64,000 nt of DNA from an uncultured Erysipelotrichaceae bacterium (GTDB lineage: Bacteria > Bacillota_I > Bacilli_A > RFN20 > CAG-826): positions 1 through 64,000 of the forward strand of contig ONCO01000001.1 of the NCBI GenBank assembly GCA_900316365.1, read 5' to 3'. The notes under the pieces are model-generated. The model was given only the letters and a program-made list of their open reading frames with translations. It ran no database searches and was not told where the DNA came from. This document shows positions 15,060-23,800 of this stretch, one piece after another (the first letter of the stretch is position 1; each line of letters opens with the position of its first letter). Position numbers and translations under genes: made by a program.

Positions 15060-16622
15060 ATGAAAAAAGGAATAATTTGTGGCGCTTTGCTGCTTTCTCT
15101 TTTGACGTCCTGCAACGTCGTTTCTTTGAACTCCGATTCAGGGGAAAGTAAAAGCGGTAATCTATCCGTAGGCACTTCCACTTCGAAATCGCAGGGAGGC
15201 GAACTCCCGGTTTTCGAGGTTTTCGATGTTTTCGGCGACAGAGACAACGGACGCAGGGCGGATGAGTTTAAGCTTGAAGAATTCGGTGATTCGCCCTTTA
15301 AACTCGAATCGAATGGCGAATTAACGAACGGAACATACCGCGCGGACGTTTCCCACGCCCAGAGCCTATTCGTCAAAGACGTCAATAATGACGGGTACCG
15401 TGATTTCTGCATGGTCAGTTCCTCGGGCAGCGGCATTGTTTATTTCTTCGTCGAGATATACGACTTGCATAATCGCGAAAAAATATTCACTTTGTCTGAA
15501 AGGCAATGTTTCTCTTATTTCTTGTCTATCGATGATGGCGACCTCGCTATAAGGCGAGTCAAACAGTACTACGATGACGAAGAATACGGGAGAGGCGTTT
15601 TCCGCTTCGATAAATCTAGAGGCGTCTATGTAGAATGGGAGAATAAGTATCACGTCAACGACTTTAGCTTTTCCATTGCTTCGGTGGATCCTAATCACAC
15701 CCCTTTGCGTTTGGAAGAAGAGCGGGGCGTCTATAACGCCATCGCAGATGCTTCTTCGACTTATTTCATCAGCATCGACATCGATGCCCAGGATGCGTCG
15801 TTGTTGCCGGATTATCCGATTGTTTCCGTGAATATGGGCACTACCCCTTTCACGTGGTGGCGAAACGGTTCCAAAAGCAATTCCACTCATTACGAAGGGT
15901 TTTTCTTCTTCTCGGGCGATGATCAGCTTTACACGGTCGATATAAACGTTTCCGGAATAGAAAAAATGATTGTTTTCGGGATCAGCGATATCGGGACCGA
16001 ACCAACCAAGATCAAAGACCTTTATCCTTGGGCTAGGAATGTCACGACAGACACGCTGTCTTCGTTTAGATACGATGTGGTCGGTGGGGCTCGCGGTTTT
16101 CGGACGATTTATCGCTCTTCAAGCAAAAACACTATCTCTCTCGCGGTCCGAAACCTAAATCTAATCGCCTATGAGTGCGACCCGAGCTTTTTCGTTAATA
16201 TCGAACGCCTTTCTACAGCGAACGGCGATCGTTCTTATTATTACGTTGTTGATGGTGTTGAAAATGTGATTAAAACCATTTCGAGTGTGTTGATCGTTGG
16301 GGAGAAATACTACTTTATAAGGGAGTCAATGCTATTCGGTTCGGCCGAAGAGATTAGATACGGCTTCGATGAGAGAACCCTCTCTATAACGATGAAAGCG
16401 GCGGCCGATGGTTTCTTTGACAAGATCGTTACCGACCTCGGAGATTTCGAATTTGCCGAAAAGACCAGCGATCATCGTTACACCAAAGAAAACGCCAAAT
16501 ACAGTTTCGTGGCTGGTTCCACAGAATACTACGTAATTTCCCCTAAGGTCTTTATCTCATCCGATCTTAGATACGAATATGAAATAACAACCGCCAGGGA
16601 CTTCTCGGAACTGTTTGAATAG
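15060..16622 (+). CDS. Hypothetical lipoprotein
   Basis: A 520-residue exported lipoprotein (signal peptide MKKGIICGALLLSLLTSC, Cys 18). A Ser/Gly-rich linker follows (SDSGESKSGNLSVGTSTSKS is typical of the spacer that lifts a domain from the membrane). The region near residues 85-130 has DVNNDGYRDFCMV, resembling the calcium-binding loop of FG-GAP/VCBS-type beta-propeller repeats. Nothing else recognised. No ribosome site; TTTAAT lies 6 bases before the ATG, which again suggests a leaderless message. A TTG at 15045 could extend it by 5 residues but is less likely. Confidence 0.68.
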   Translation: MKKGIICGALLLSLLTSCNVVSLNSDSGESKSGNLSVGTSTSKSQGGELPVFEVFDVFGDRDNGRRADEFKLEEFGDSPFKLESNGELTNGTYRADVSHAQSLFVKDVNNDGYRDFCMVSSSGSGIVYFFVEIYDLHNREKIFTLSERQCFSYFLSIDDGDLAIRRVKQYYDDEEYGRGVFRFDKSRGVYVEWENKYHVNDFSFSIASVDPNHTPLRLEEERGVYNAIADASSTYFISIDIDAQDASLLPDYPIVSVNMGTTPFTWWRNGSKSNSTHYEGFFFFSGDDQLYTVDINVSGIEKMIVFGISDIGTEPTKIKDLYPWARNVTTDTLSSFRYDVVGGARGFRTIYRSSSKNTISLAVRNLNLIAYECDPSFFVNIERLSTANGDRSYYYVVDGVENVIKTISSVLIVGEKYYFIRESMLFGSAEEIRYGFDERTLSITMKAAADGFFDKIVTDLGDFEFAEKTSDHRYTKENAKYSFVAGSTEYYVISPKVFISSDLRYEYEITTARDFSELFE

Positions 16623-16637
16623 TCTTCGCTTAGGCGT

Positions 16638-17096
16638 TTAAGCCACGACGCTGTAAGGGATTAGTTTCAGGATGATGTGATCGCTAAAATCACCGACTTG
16701 GTATTTTAAGGTCAGATCCTCTATTTCCGTGTCTTTTGGATATTCGAAACTGATGTTGTATATCGGATTCGCTTTCGAGGCTTCTTCGTCAAATGTAATC
16801 GTCCAATAATCCGATGCGGAGAACGTGGCGACGTTGCCACTGAAAACCACCTGTTTCGATCCACGCCACACAGGCCTGATTTCCAAGGAATAAATCCTGG
16901 AATTCATCACCTCGTAACGGGGGTAACTCTTGCCGTCCTTCTCTTTGATGCGTTCGATTGGAGTGACGACTTGCGGTTCTCCGTCCCCGTTAAGATAAAG
17001 AGTGTGGGTTACGCCGATGATTTCTGGTGTCCCGGATCCGCAGCCAGTAAGGGCGAGCATCATTAGCGGAAGCGGCAATAGTCTGTTTAATCTCAT
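16638..17096 (-). CDS. Hypothetical small lipoprotein
   Basis: A 152-residue lipoprotein on the opposite strand: MRLNRLLPLPLMMLALTGCG with the lipobox Cys at 19. The mature part has several short beta strands (YWTITFDEEA, YNISFEYPKD, LKYQVGDFSDHIILKLI) that could form one Ig-like domain. AGGAGAA lies 6 bases upstream. It converges with the 15060 gene (15 bases between stops) and diverges from the 17314 lipoprotein. Function unknown. Confidence 0.65.
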   Translation of the reverse strand: MRLNRLLPLPLMMLALTGCGSGTPEIIGVTHTLYLNGDGEPQVVTPIERIKEKDGKSYPRYEVMNSRIYSLEIRPVWRGSKQVVFSGNVATFSASDYWTITFDEEASKANPIYNISFEYPKDTEIEDLTLKYQVGDFSDHIILKLIPYSVVA

Positions 17097-17313
17097 GGGC
17101 GGTTCTCCTTTGGCGGACAGGTGCCGAAATCGACTTTATGGGGATAAAATCGATGTTAAGCGGCCCCATAAAAAGGGCCAGCACAATAATATCCGAATAC
17201 TTTTGAAAAATAAGACTTGTGTTTATTTATCTAAAGTGGATTATATTAGCAATTTCATCACTCAATCAATCTCAAATTGATGCGATTCATTTTATCCACA
17301 GGAGGAAGTAGAG

Positions 17314-18594
17314 ATGAAAAGAAGCAAATCAATCATCATTCCATTAACTATAGCTTCCTTCGCCTTAAGTGGCTGTTTTGTTGATAACCGCTTAGCCCCC
17401 GGAACAAGCAGTCCCGACGTTTCTATGAGCAGCGAGCCTAGCGACGTAAAAACCATCAGCGGGCGCATCGGGGCCGATTATGGCTCGCTCGAAGAAGGCG
17501 AGGCTACGTTTCTTTTCGGCGATGTGCGCCTGCCGTTTTCTCCTGAATATGTTGGCGTGGATTATGCGGCCGTTGGGGATTTCGTCGAAATTAGCTACAA
17601 AGGTGAATGGACGGCCTCCAAGAAGCATCCAGATTATTATGATTGGGATAAAGCCACGATAGTGGGCGTAAAAGTCACCCATTGCCATATCGCCGAATTC
17701 GAGATTGCCGCCGTTCCGGGTGGTGGCAAAAGCCTTAGGGCACTAGACGCTTCCGTTTCTGTTGGCGAATTATCGACTACTAATTGCATATATCGCGACA
17801 GGACGTTCGAAGAATGGGAATCCTACCCTGCCGGGACGAAGATATATGGCACCTGCTCGGCCAAAGAAAAATCGGCAAAAGTTTTCGCCCTCTATTCCTA
17901 TGATCCTAGTGAGCGCAGGGAAAGCCTGACTTTGAAAGAAAGTTATGGTTGGATCGGGAGGTTGAAGGAAGAGGACATTGCTATGGTCATCTCTGGTTAT
18001 CGCCATGGGTCTATTTGCCCGACTTTCGAAACGCTGGATTATTACACTTATAGCTATGAACCATCGGAGATTCAGAGAACTTATGAATACCTAAGCACGG
18101 CGAGGATCGTGTTCGATGATCCCGAAATGTTGATGGGCGGGGGTTTGTGGGAGCTGATCGTGGTAACAAAGACGGGAGAGAAACACTACGTCTCCGTGAG
18201 CGAGGGCAGGCCGGTTGCTATTTTCGACGGCAGATTTGTTTCATTCGACACCGCGCTTCCAATGTTCTCGAATCTATATGGAAATGGCTTCCTCTGGCAG
18301 TCCCTTCTGGACATGAAGGTGAGTAATGCCGACGGGACTATCGATTACACCGATTCCTTCCCTCGTCTCGAGAGTTTTGAAGACATGATTTTCCAGGAGA
18401 TCGAGAACCCTTCTTTCTCTGGCGAGCCTAACGAATACAACGCCTACAAATTCTCTTGTGATTGTGGCGAGATAGTCTTCGAGTCCAATACGGCTTTCAT
18501 GGTCAATACGTTGGAAGGCAAGACCCATTACTATAGAGTCGTTAATGAGGTCACCTTCGAATACCTAAGGGGTGGACCGCAAAGAACCATTTAA
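17314..18594 (+). CDS. Hypothetical lipoprotein
   Basis: A 426-residue lipoprotein (signal MKRSKSIIIPLTIASFALSGC, Cys 21) followed by a Ser/Pro/Asp-rich linker. The mature part starts with an OB-like stretch (TISGRIGADYGSL, ATFLFGDVRLPF, VGDFVEISYKGEW), then beta-rich sequence without a recognised domain. Ribosome site GGAGGAAG, 8 bases before ATG. It is the last gene before the nested terminator and IS110 copy 2. Low similarity to the other lipoproteins; function unknown. Confidence 0.68.
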   Translation: MKRSKSIIIPLTIASFALSGCFVDNRLAPGTSSPDVSMSSEPSDVKTISGRIGADYGSLEEGEATFLFGDVRLPFSPEYVGVDYAAVGDFVEISYKGEWTASKKHPDYYDWDKATIVGVKVTHCHIAEFEIAAVPGGGKSLRALDASVSVGELSTTNCIYRDRTFEEWESYPAGTKIYGTCSAKEKSAKVFALYSYDPSERRESLTLKESYGWIGRLKEEDIAMVISGYRHGSICPTFETLDYYTYSYEPSEIQRTYEYLSTARIVFDDPEMLMGGGLWELIVVTKTGEKHYVSVSEGRPVAIFDGRFVSFDTALPMFSNLYGNGFLWQSLLDMKVSNADGTIDYTDSFPRLESFEDMIFQEIENPSFSGEPNEYNAYKFSCDCGEIVFESNTAFMVNTLEGKTHYYRVVNEVTFEYLRGGPQRTI

Positions 18595-18666
18595 CGGTTT
18601 ATCAAAGTTAAAAGGGCTCTCTAAATCCTGATGGGGTTGGTTGAAAAACAACCCAGACAAACGCTG

Positions 18667-18734
18667 AAACCCCGCTAACTTGGGAGCATAGGATTGATAT
18701 GGTGTGTCAGTCCTTTTAGACGCGGGGTTTTCCT
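18667..18734 (+). terminator. Nested terminator structure before IS110 copy 2
   Basis: Outer arms AAACCCCGC (18667-18675) and GCGGGGTTT (18722-18730) enclose an inner hairpin AGGATTGATA/TGTCAGTCCT (18690-18714) that has its own TTTT. The inner unit is the direct repeat also found at tRNA-Glu. The outer one ends with TTTT at the exact left end of the IS. Confidence 0.65.
18677..18718. repeat. Direct repeat, right boundary of the island-like segment
   Basis: Same pattern and spacing as 10936-10977: AACTT, 9 bases, GGATTGATA, 3 bases, TGTGTCAGTCCTTTTA. The two repeats bound a 7.7-kb block of orphan genes. No integrase lies between them. Confidence 0.55.
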
Positions 18735-19053
18735 ACACTTAGAGCCGAGGAAGTGATCCCTCTCCTATAAATAATCCGTTTCAAGGGTAATATACCTTCT
18801 TGGATTCCCGGAGAGAGGCCATGGCCTCGGCTTTCCTTTTGTAGGCATGCAAAGGGAATGGCGGATCAGCGCGCGGGGTTTTTGAGCGTAAGCTCGGCAT
18901 GAAAAATGCGCGGTCCGCGCCTTTGGAGAAGCGCGCTTAACCCTAATGCGAAACGAACTCGTTATCGCGCGTATATCTTTGGAAAAAGCGTCGCCAAAAG
19001 GACTAACGCGGATCCCGGGAAGGATCCGAATGCCGGAAAGGAAGGTCTATGAG
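18731..19053 (+). ncRNA. Noncoding left end of IS110 copy 2; candidate bridge RNA region
   Basis: Shares its order of elements with 460-782: GAGGCCATGGCCTC (about 18812-18825), a variable stem-loop (GAGC-GTAA-GCTC, about 18886-18897), GCGCGGTCCGCGC (about 18908-18920), and the conserved TTAACCCTAATGCGAAAC. Known IS110 elements encode their bridge RNA in this place. The region that differs between the copies is the stem-loop between the palindromes. Ends and loops are inferred, not measured. Confidence 0.5.
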
Positions 19054-20259
19054 ATGATAGACAGCGAAGCGCCCGTGCTGGCGTTCGACGTCTCGAAGGG
19101 ATGCAGCCATTGCCAGGGCTTCGTTTCCTTCGGGGAGCCGCTTGGCAGGCCGATCAAGGTGGCGCATACGAAAAGCGGGATGGCGCCCGCGGAGGAAATC
19201 TCCAGATTGCTAGAGGAAAGGTCGGGCAGAAAGCCGAAGGCCGTCCTGGAGTCCACCGGGGTTTATTCCAAGCCCGTCATAAGATGGGCGGAATCGCTGG
19301 GGCTGGATGTCTACCTAATATCGCCTTTGGAGTCGGCGAAGGTCAGGAAAAGCAGGGTCAGGCCGACGAAGACGGATGCCCTGGACTGCGGAGTGATAGC
19401 GGAGGTCGCCTACACCAGAAGCCTGAGGAGGGCCACGCCAAAATCCTCCCTTTATTCCCAGCTGTATTCGCTCTCGCGAAGGAGGGCCGCAATCGCGGAC
19501 AGGCTGGTCGCGTCAAAGAACCAATACAGGAAAAGCCTCGACTGCGTCTGGCCTTTATTGGATGAGGCGTGCGACCCGTTCTCCGGATACGCGATGTGGG
19601 CGGTCGGGAAATACAGGCATCCCGAGAGGCTCGCGAAGGCGAAGGCGGAATCGCTCGCCAAGGCGATGGGCGGGGCCAAAATCAGATTAGGCAGTATCTC
19701 GAAGCAAGCCGTGGCGTCAAAGCTGATCGCCTACGCGAAGGGCGCCCTGAGCGGATGCTCGCCGAACGACGGCGAAGTCGATGCCCTCATGTCCGCCATG
19801 TCGGACGTCGAACGGGACATGGAGGCGCTGGGCGGGGCGACCGAAGAGCTGATCGCCTTGGCCAAGGAGCTCCCCCATTTCGCCCAGATCCTGTCCATCG
19901 ACGGGATAGGCGAGCCGCTCGCCGCGTTGCTTTGCGCGGAGATAGGGGAGCCGTCGAGGTTCTCGTGCCGGAACGGCTTGGTAGCGTACGCGGGGCTGGA
20001 CCCGACGATCCTCCAGTCGGGCAGGAACGACGGCCTCCATTATTCCATCACCCGGAAGGGGAACGCGTTCCTGAGGAGATGCCTATACCTGGCCGTGGAG
20101 AACATGGGGATGCACAAAGCGTCCAACGCGATAACCGAATTCTACTCGAAAAAGAAAAGCAGCGGCCTTTGCCACAAGGCGGCTGCGACGGCGGCCTGCA
20201 GGAAGCTCCTGGTATGCATCTGGGGAATGCTTCGCAGCGGGACGTTCTTCGATAGATAG
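19054..20259 (+). CDS. IS110-family transposase (DEDD recombinase)
   Basis: Full-length 401-residue transposase. The N-terminal RuvC-like domain has D12 (LAFDVSKG), E66 (VLESTGVYSKP), D108 and D111 (TKTDALDCG). A helical middle follows. The C-terminal transposase_20 domain has the helix-hairpin-helix-like SIDGIGEPLAALLCAEIG and the likely catalytic serine S322 in TILQSGRND, followed by ITRKGNAFLRRCL. The start is set at 19054 (GGAAAGGAAGG upstream). A longer frame from 18946 is not conserved in copy 1, where a 1-base difference breaks it. All catalytic residues are present, so it may be active, guided by the upstream noncoding RNA. Confidence 0.93.
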   Translation: MIDSEAPVLAFDVSKGCSHCQGFVSFGEPLGRPIKVAHTKSGMAPAEEISRLLEERSGRKPKAVLESTGVYSKPVIRWAESLGLDVYLISPLESAKVRKSRVRPTKTDALDCGVIAEVAYTRSLRRATPKSSLYSQLYSLSRRRAAIADRLVASKNQYRKSLDCVWPLLDEACDPFSGYAMWAVGKYRHPERLAKAKAESLAKAMGGAKIRLGSISKQAVASKLIAYAKGALSGCSPNDGEVDALMSAMSDVERDMEALGGATEELIALAKELPHFAQILSIDGIGEPLAALLCAEIGEPSRFSCRNGLVAYAGLDPTILQSGRNDGLHYSITRKGNAFLRRCLYLAVENMGMHKASNAITEFYSKKKSSGLCHKAAATAACRKLLVCIWGMLRSGTFFDR

Positions 20260-20312
20260 TGTAGCAAAAAGCCAATGTTTTAAAAGACATTTTAAATGAT
20301 GCCTCTTTTTCG

Positions 20313-20602
20313 ATGCGCCCGAAAAGAGAAGGCGCAAAAAGAGAGAACACCGTTGACAAGACTTATCCTATTTTCTTCAGACTCCTGATTCTCTTCATCG
20401 GCACCAAATTATTCGATATGACCCTCTTCGATTTCTACTTATTGTGCTACTCGATTTTCTTCCCGCATTATTTCCCGGAATGCAAAGAATTGGTGGGGCA
20501 AGGCAATTGGGCTTTAACCTCAAATCGCAGCTGATTAAACTGCTCATCTATACCGCCGTAACTTTTGGCTTAGCCGCCTTAGCGGTTTTGGTTAAATGGT
20601 AA
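20313..20602 (+). pseudogene. Broken membrane-protein gene behind IS110
   Basis: An open frame gives a hydrophobic stretch (FFRLLILFIGTKLFDMTLF, then FYLLCYSIFFPHYFPECKEL). It stops at about 20534, but the sequence continues in another phase with KSQLIKLLIYTAVTFGLAAL and VLVKW before a stop at 20600. Together this reads as a small protein with two or three membrane helices broken by one frameshift near 20510. Its 5' end abuts the IS. It is followed by a terminator at 20654, as expected of a former gene. Confidence 0.45.
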
Positions 20603-20653
20603 GCAATAACCATAAGCTGGATATATAGCCTTCTTTAAGCGCAAATCGAGGGG

Positions 20654-20684
20654 CTGACGTAAACGTCAGTCATTTTTCATTTTA
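20654..20684 (+). terminator. Terminator
   Basis: CTGACGT-AA-ACGTCAG followed by TCATTTTTCATTTT, behind the broken membrane-protein gene. Confidence 0.75.
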
Positions 20685-20734
20685 TTAATACGCCTAATTA
20701 ACCTAAGGCGATTTAAAACCACATTTTTGGGGGT

Positions 20735-20740
20735 TATAAT
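20735..20740 (+). promoter_or_regulatory. -10 element for the metalloprotease gene
   Basis: TATAAT in GGGTTATAATCAT, 62 bases before the start codon at 20803. No clear -35 was seen. Confidence 0.45.
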
Positions 20741-20802
20741 CATAAAAAATTGAAATTACGCAAGAACGCGTCAAGGCTTTTTTGCCATTTAGGGAGTTCG
20801 CG

Positions 20803-23800
20803 ATGAAAAAGAGAATTGGTTTGATTGCTTCATTTTTGATGTTGGGTTCGCTCCTATTGTCGGGGTGCAGTTTCCTTTTCCCGTCGAATACAGGTTCTAA
20901 AGAGACGAATTCCAACACCAATAACACTTTGACTGATTTCGATTTCGTCACCGATGAAAGGATGACCATCGAAGACTCTGACTCCGAACATCCATTCAAA
21001 CTCCTAACCTTCTTCGTCGGCGACACCTATCAGGTTAAGACCAACGTCGATAGCAAACTCGGCGATGATTACCACTTCGAATATAGTGGTTTCGACGAGA
21101 ACATCATCTCCGTTTCTTCCTCCGGCTTAGTCAGTGCGAATGCCAAAGGCGTAGATTCCGTTACCGTCTCTTTGCATAAGAACGGCAGTGCCAAGAGGGT
21201 TGCGAGCAAATACTTCATCGTCGATGTTTTAGATCCGGAACAGGCCTATGCAAGAATCACCCTCAACGACTCTAGCCTCAGATACGAAGCAAGCGGCAGG
21301 AATTATTTCTTAACCGTCAATGGCGGCGATTCCTACCAGATCCGAACCGAGGTTAACTTTAATACCCCATATATCAAAACCTTCGAGCTCGCCGATCAGG
21401 CCTTCTCTTCCTTCATGAGCGTTTCCTCTGCTGGTTTAGTTATCACCAAGAGAGTTAGCGAAGAAAAAGACGGCAAAATCGTCATCAAGACCTTGAGTCA
21501 GGATGCTTCTAGGGTCTATGACACCGTCTACCTCAATATCCATATCAACAAGGGCAGCGAGCGCCCACCAGAAAACACCTTTGAGGTCACTAACCTCTCT
21601 AGCGGAGCCAAACTTAGTGATGGCGATTCCTTATCGATGTATGTCGGCGAATCCTTGTCTTTCGGAGCCAAATACAATAACGGCAACGTCACCAATGTGA
21701 TCACCGCCTCCAACACCGATGTCCTTACCGTTGATGGCGAGAATAACAAGATCACCGGTAAAGCCGCTGGTAATAGCGACGTCACCTTCGCCCATCAGGG
21801 CAAATCCTTAACCGTCCATGTTGAGGTTAAGAATGATGTGCTTTTGGAGATCTACACCAAAAACGGCGCTGATGATTTAGTCATCGTTAATGACACGCTC
21901 CATTTCTTAGGCAAGGTATACGCCAAATACCAGAGTGGAACGGAAGTGGATATCAGCGGTGAAACAAGCCTCACCAAAAACATTGCCGCACTCGATGCCA
22001 CCCATAAGCGCGTGACCCTTGGCTATAGCGCGAATGGTGTCAGCAAAACCGTTAACTATGATGTCCTCTTCTTTGTCACCGAAGATTATCAAGGAGATAC
22101 AACCGCCTATACCTGGACCGATTATTTCAACAATAAATACAGGAATAGGGCCTATATCCTCCCAAACGAAGGAACCATCAAGATGCTCGTCATCCCTGTT
22201 TGGTTTAACAACTCGACTTCCTTCTTCAGAGAAGACCAGAAGCAAGAGATTCTCACCGACCTTGAATATGTCTTTAACACCACGAGAGGCGAAGATGGTT
22301 TCCATTCCGTTAAGCAGTTCTACGAAGAGGAATCCAATGGCTTATTAAACCTCGATATCACCATCAGCGATTTCTATGAATCAGGCACCTCTAGCAAAGT
22401 CTATGGCGATACCGTCGAAGCGGACGTCCAACGCGTCCGTTCTTTGACCGACACCGCCATCGACTGGTACTTCAATAACCATTCTGGCGAATCTAGAAGC
22501 GACTATGACCTTAATAACGACGGCTATATCGACGCTGTCTCCTTAGCCTATGCCGCGAACTATTACGGCACGATCGGCGATTCTAACGGCACCGTTGCTT
22601 TCGAGTATACGAACGTCGATGGCGCCGCCCATAAATACAACAACGGCTCCTTCACCCCGATCGGTTCCATATATGGTTTCAGCAAGAGCGCCGATCCTTC
22701 TGGGCAACTTGCTTGCAGTGACCTTTCCGCCTACTATCCAAGCTATTTTTTCGAAACCGGCTCCAGAACTTTCATCCACGAGACCGGCCATATGTTCGGC
22801 TTCATCGACTTATACGAAGATAACCACGCGGTCACGAAGTATTACCCAGCGGGTAAATTCACCATGCAGGCCTACAACTTCGGTGGTCACGACCCATATC
22901 AGATGAATGTCATCGGCTGGAGCAAACCTCAGATCTACGATGCTTCCAATTACGAAGTCGGTTATTCGACCAAAGTCCATATCAAAGACTTCGCCAGCAG
23001 TGGCAACAACATCCTCCTTACCAGAGACATGAATGAGGCGAATTCCTTATTCGACGAATACATGCTCCTTGAGCTTCTCGCCCCAACTGGCCTTAACGCC
23101 TATGACGCGAAGCATTCTTCCTATGTCTTCGATGACGCCGGCGTTAGACTCTGGCACATCAATTCCATTTTGGAGGATCTGTCCGAGAACGGCGAGGCGA
23201 CCAACGAAATCGTCTCCACCAAATACGTCAATCTCAAGTATTCCAACTATGACCAGTCCAGCGAATGTGACGTCGTCCACTGGATCAGAAACAACGAGAA
23301 TGAGGCCTATGACACCACCTCCAGCGTCAAAGACGAATATGGCTTATTCATGGCCGGCGACCATTTCGATATGGCCACCTTCCAGTCTCAGTTCGTCAAT
23401 GGCGATAAGCTCGATAACAAAGAGAAACTCGGCTGGGAATTCGACGTCGATACCATCTATCAGGACGTCGATGGCACCTATGGTGCGATCATCACCCTCA
23501 ATAGGGTCGACAACACCAGAACCGATTTCGAATATAGCTCTAGAATCGATAAAGACGTCACCACTCAGCCAACCGGCAATGACTACGAACTCGCAAACGT
23601 CTTATTGACTGACACCGACAGCTTCTCGCTTAAGTACAGCTTCAATAACGCGACCCCGCCAAGTTATTACGTCCAGGAAAAGCCTGTCTCCTATAAGGGT
23701 GTTTGCTTATTCGCTTCTCCAGACGGGAGTGGTGGCTCCCTCATTATCTCCATGCCTCCGGTTTTGGGATTGAATCAGAGCATCAAGTCGGTCTCGATCA

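Larger units (their letters stand above)
18731..20340 (+). mobile_element. IS110-family element, copy 2 (apparently complete)
   Basis: The left end is defined by alignment to copy 1 (TTTTCCTACACTTAGAGCC), directly after a terminator T-tract. It holds about 320 noncoding bases and the 401-codon transposase gene. The right end cannot be fixed because copy 1 is cut. It should lie within about 80 bases after 20259, before the remnant membrane-protein gene. GC content is higher than in the flanks. No terminal inverted repeats are seen, as expected for IS110. It is in opposite orientation to copy 1. Confidence 0.82.

Noticed and set aside
19569-20255. 228-codon frame inside the IS110 transposase
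   Set aside because: A shadow in another phase of a well-supported transposase; rich in Arg and Gly from high GC, with no recognisable motif.
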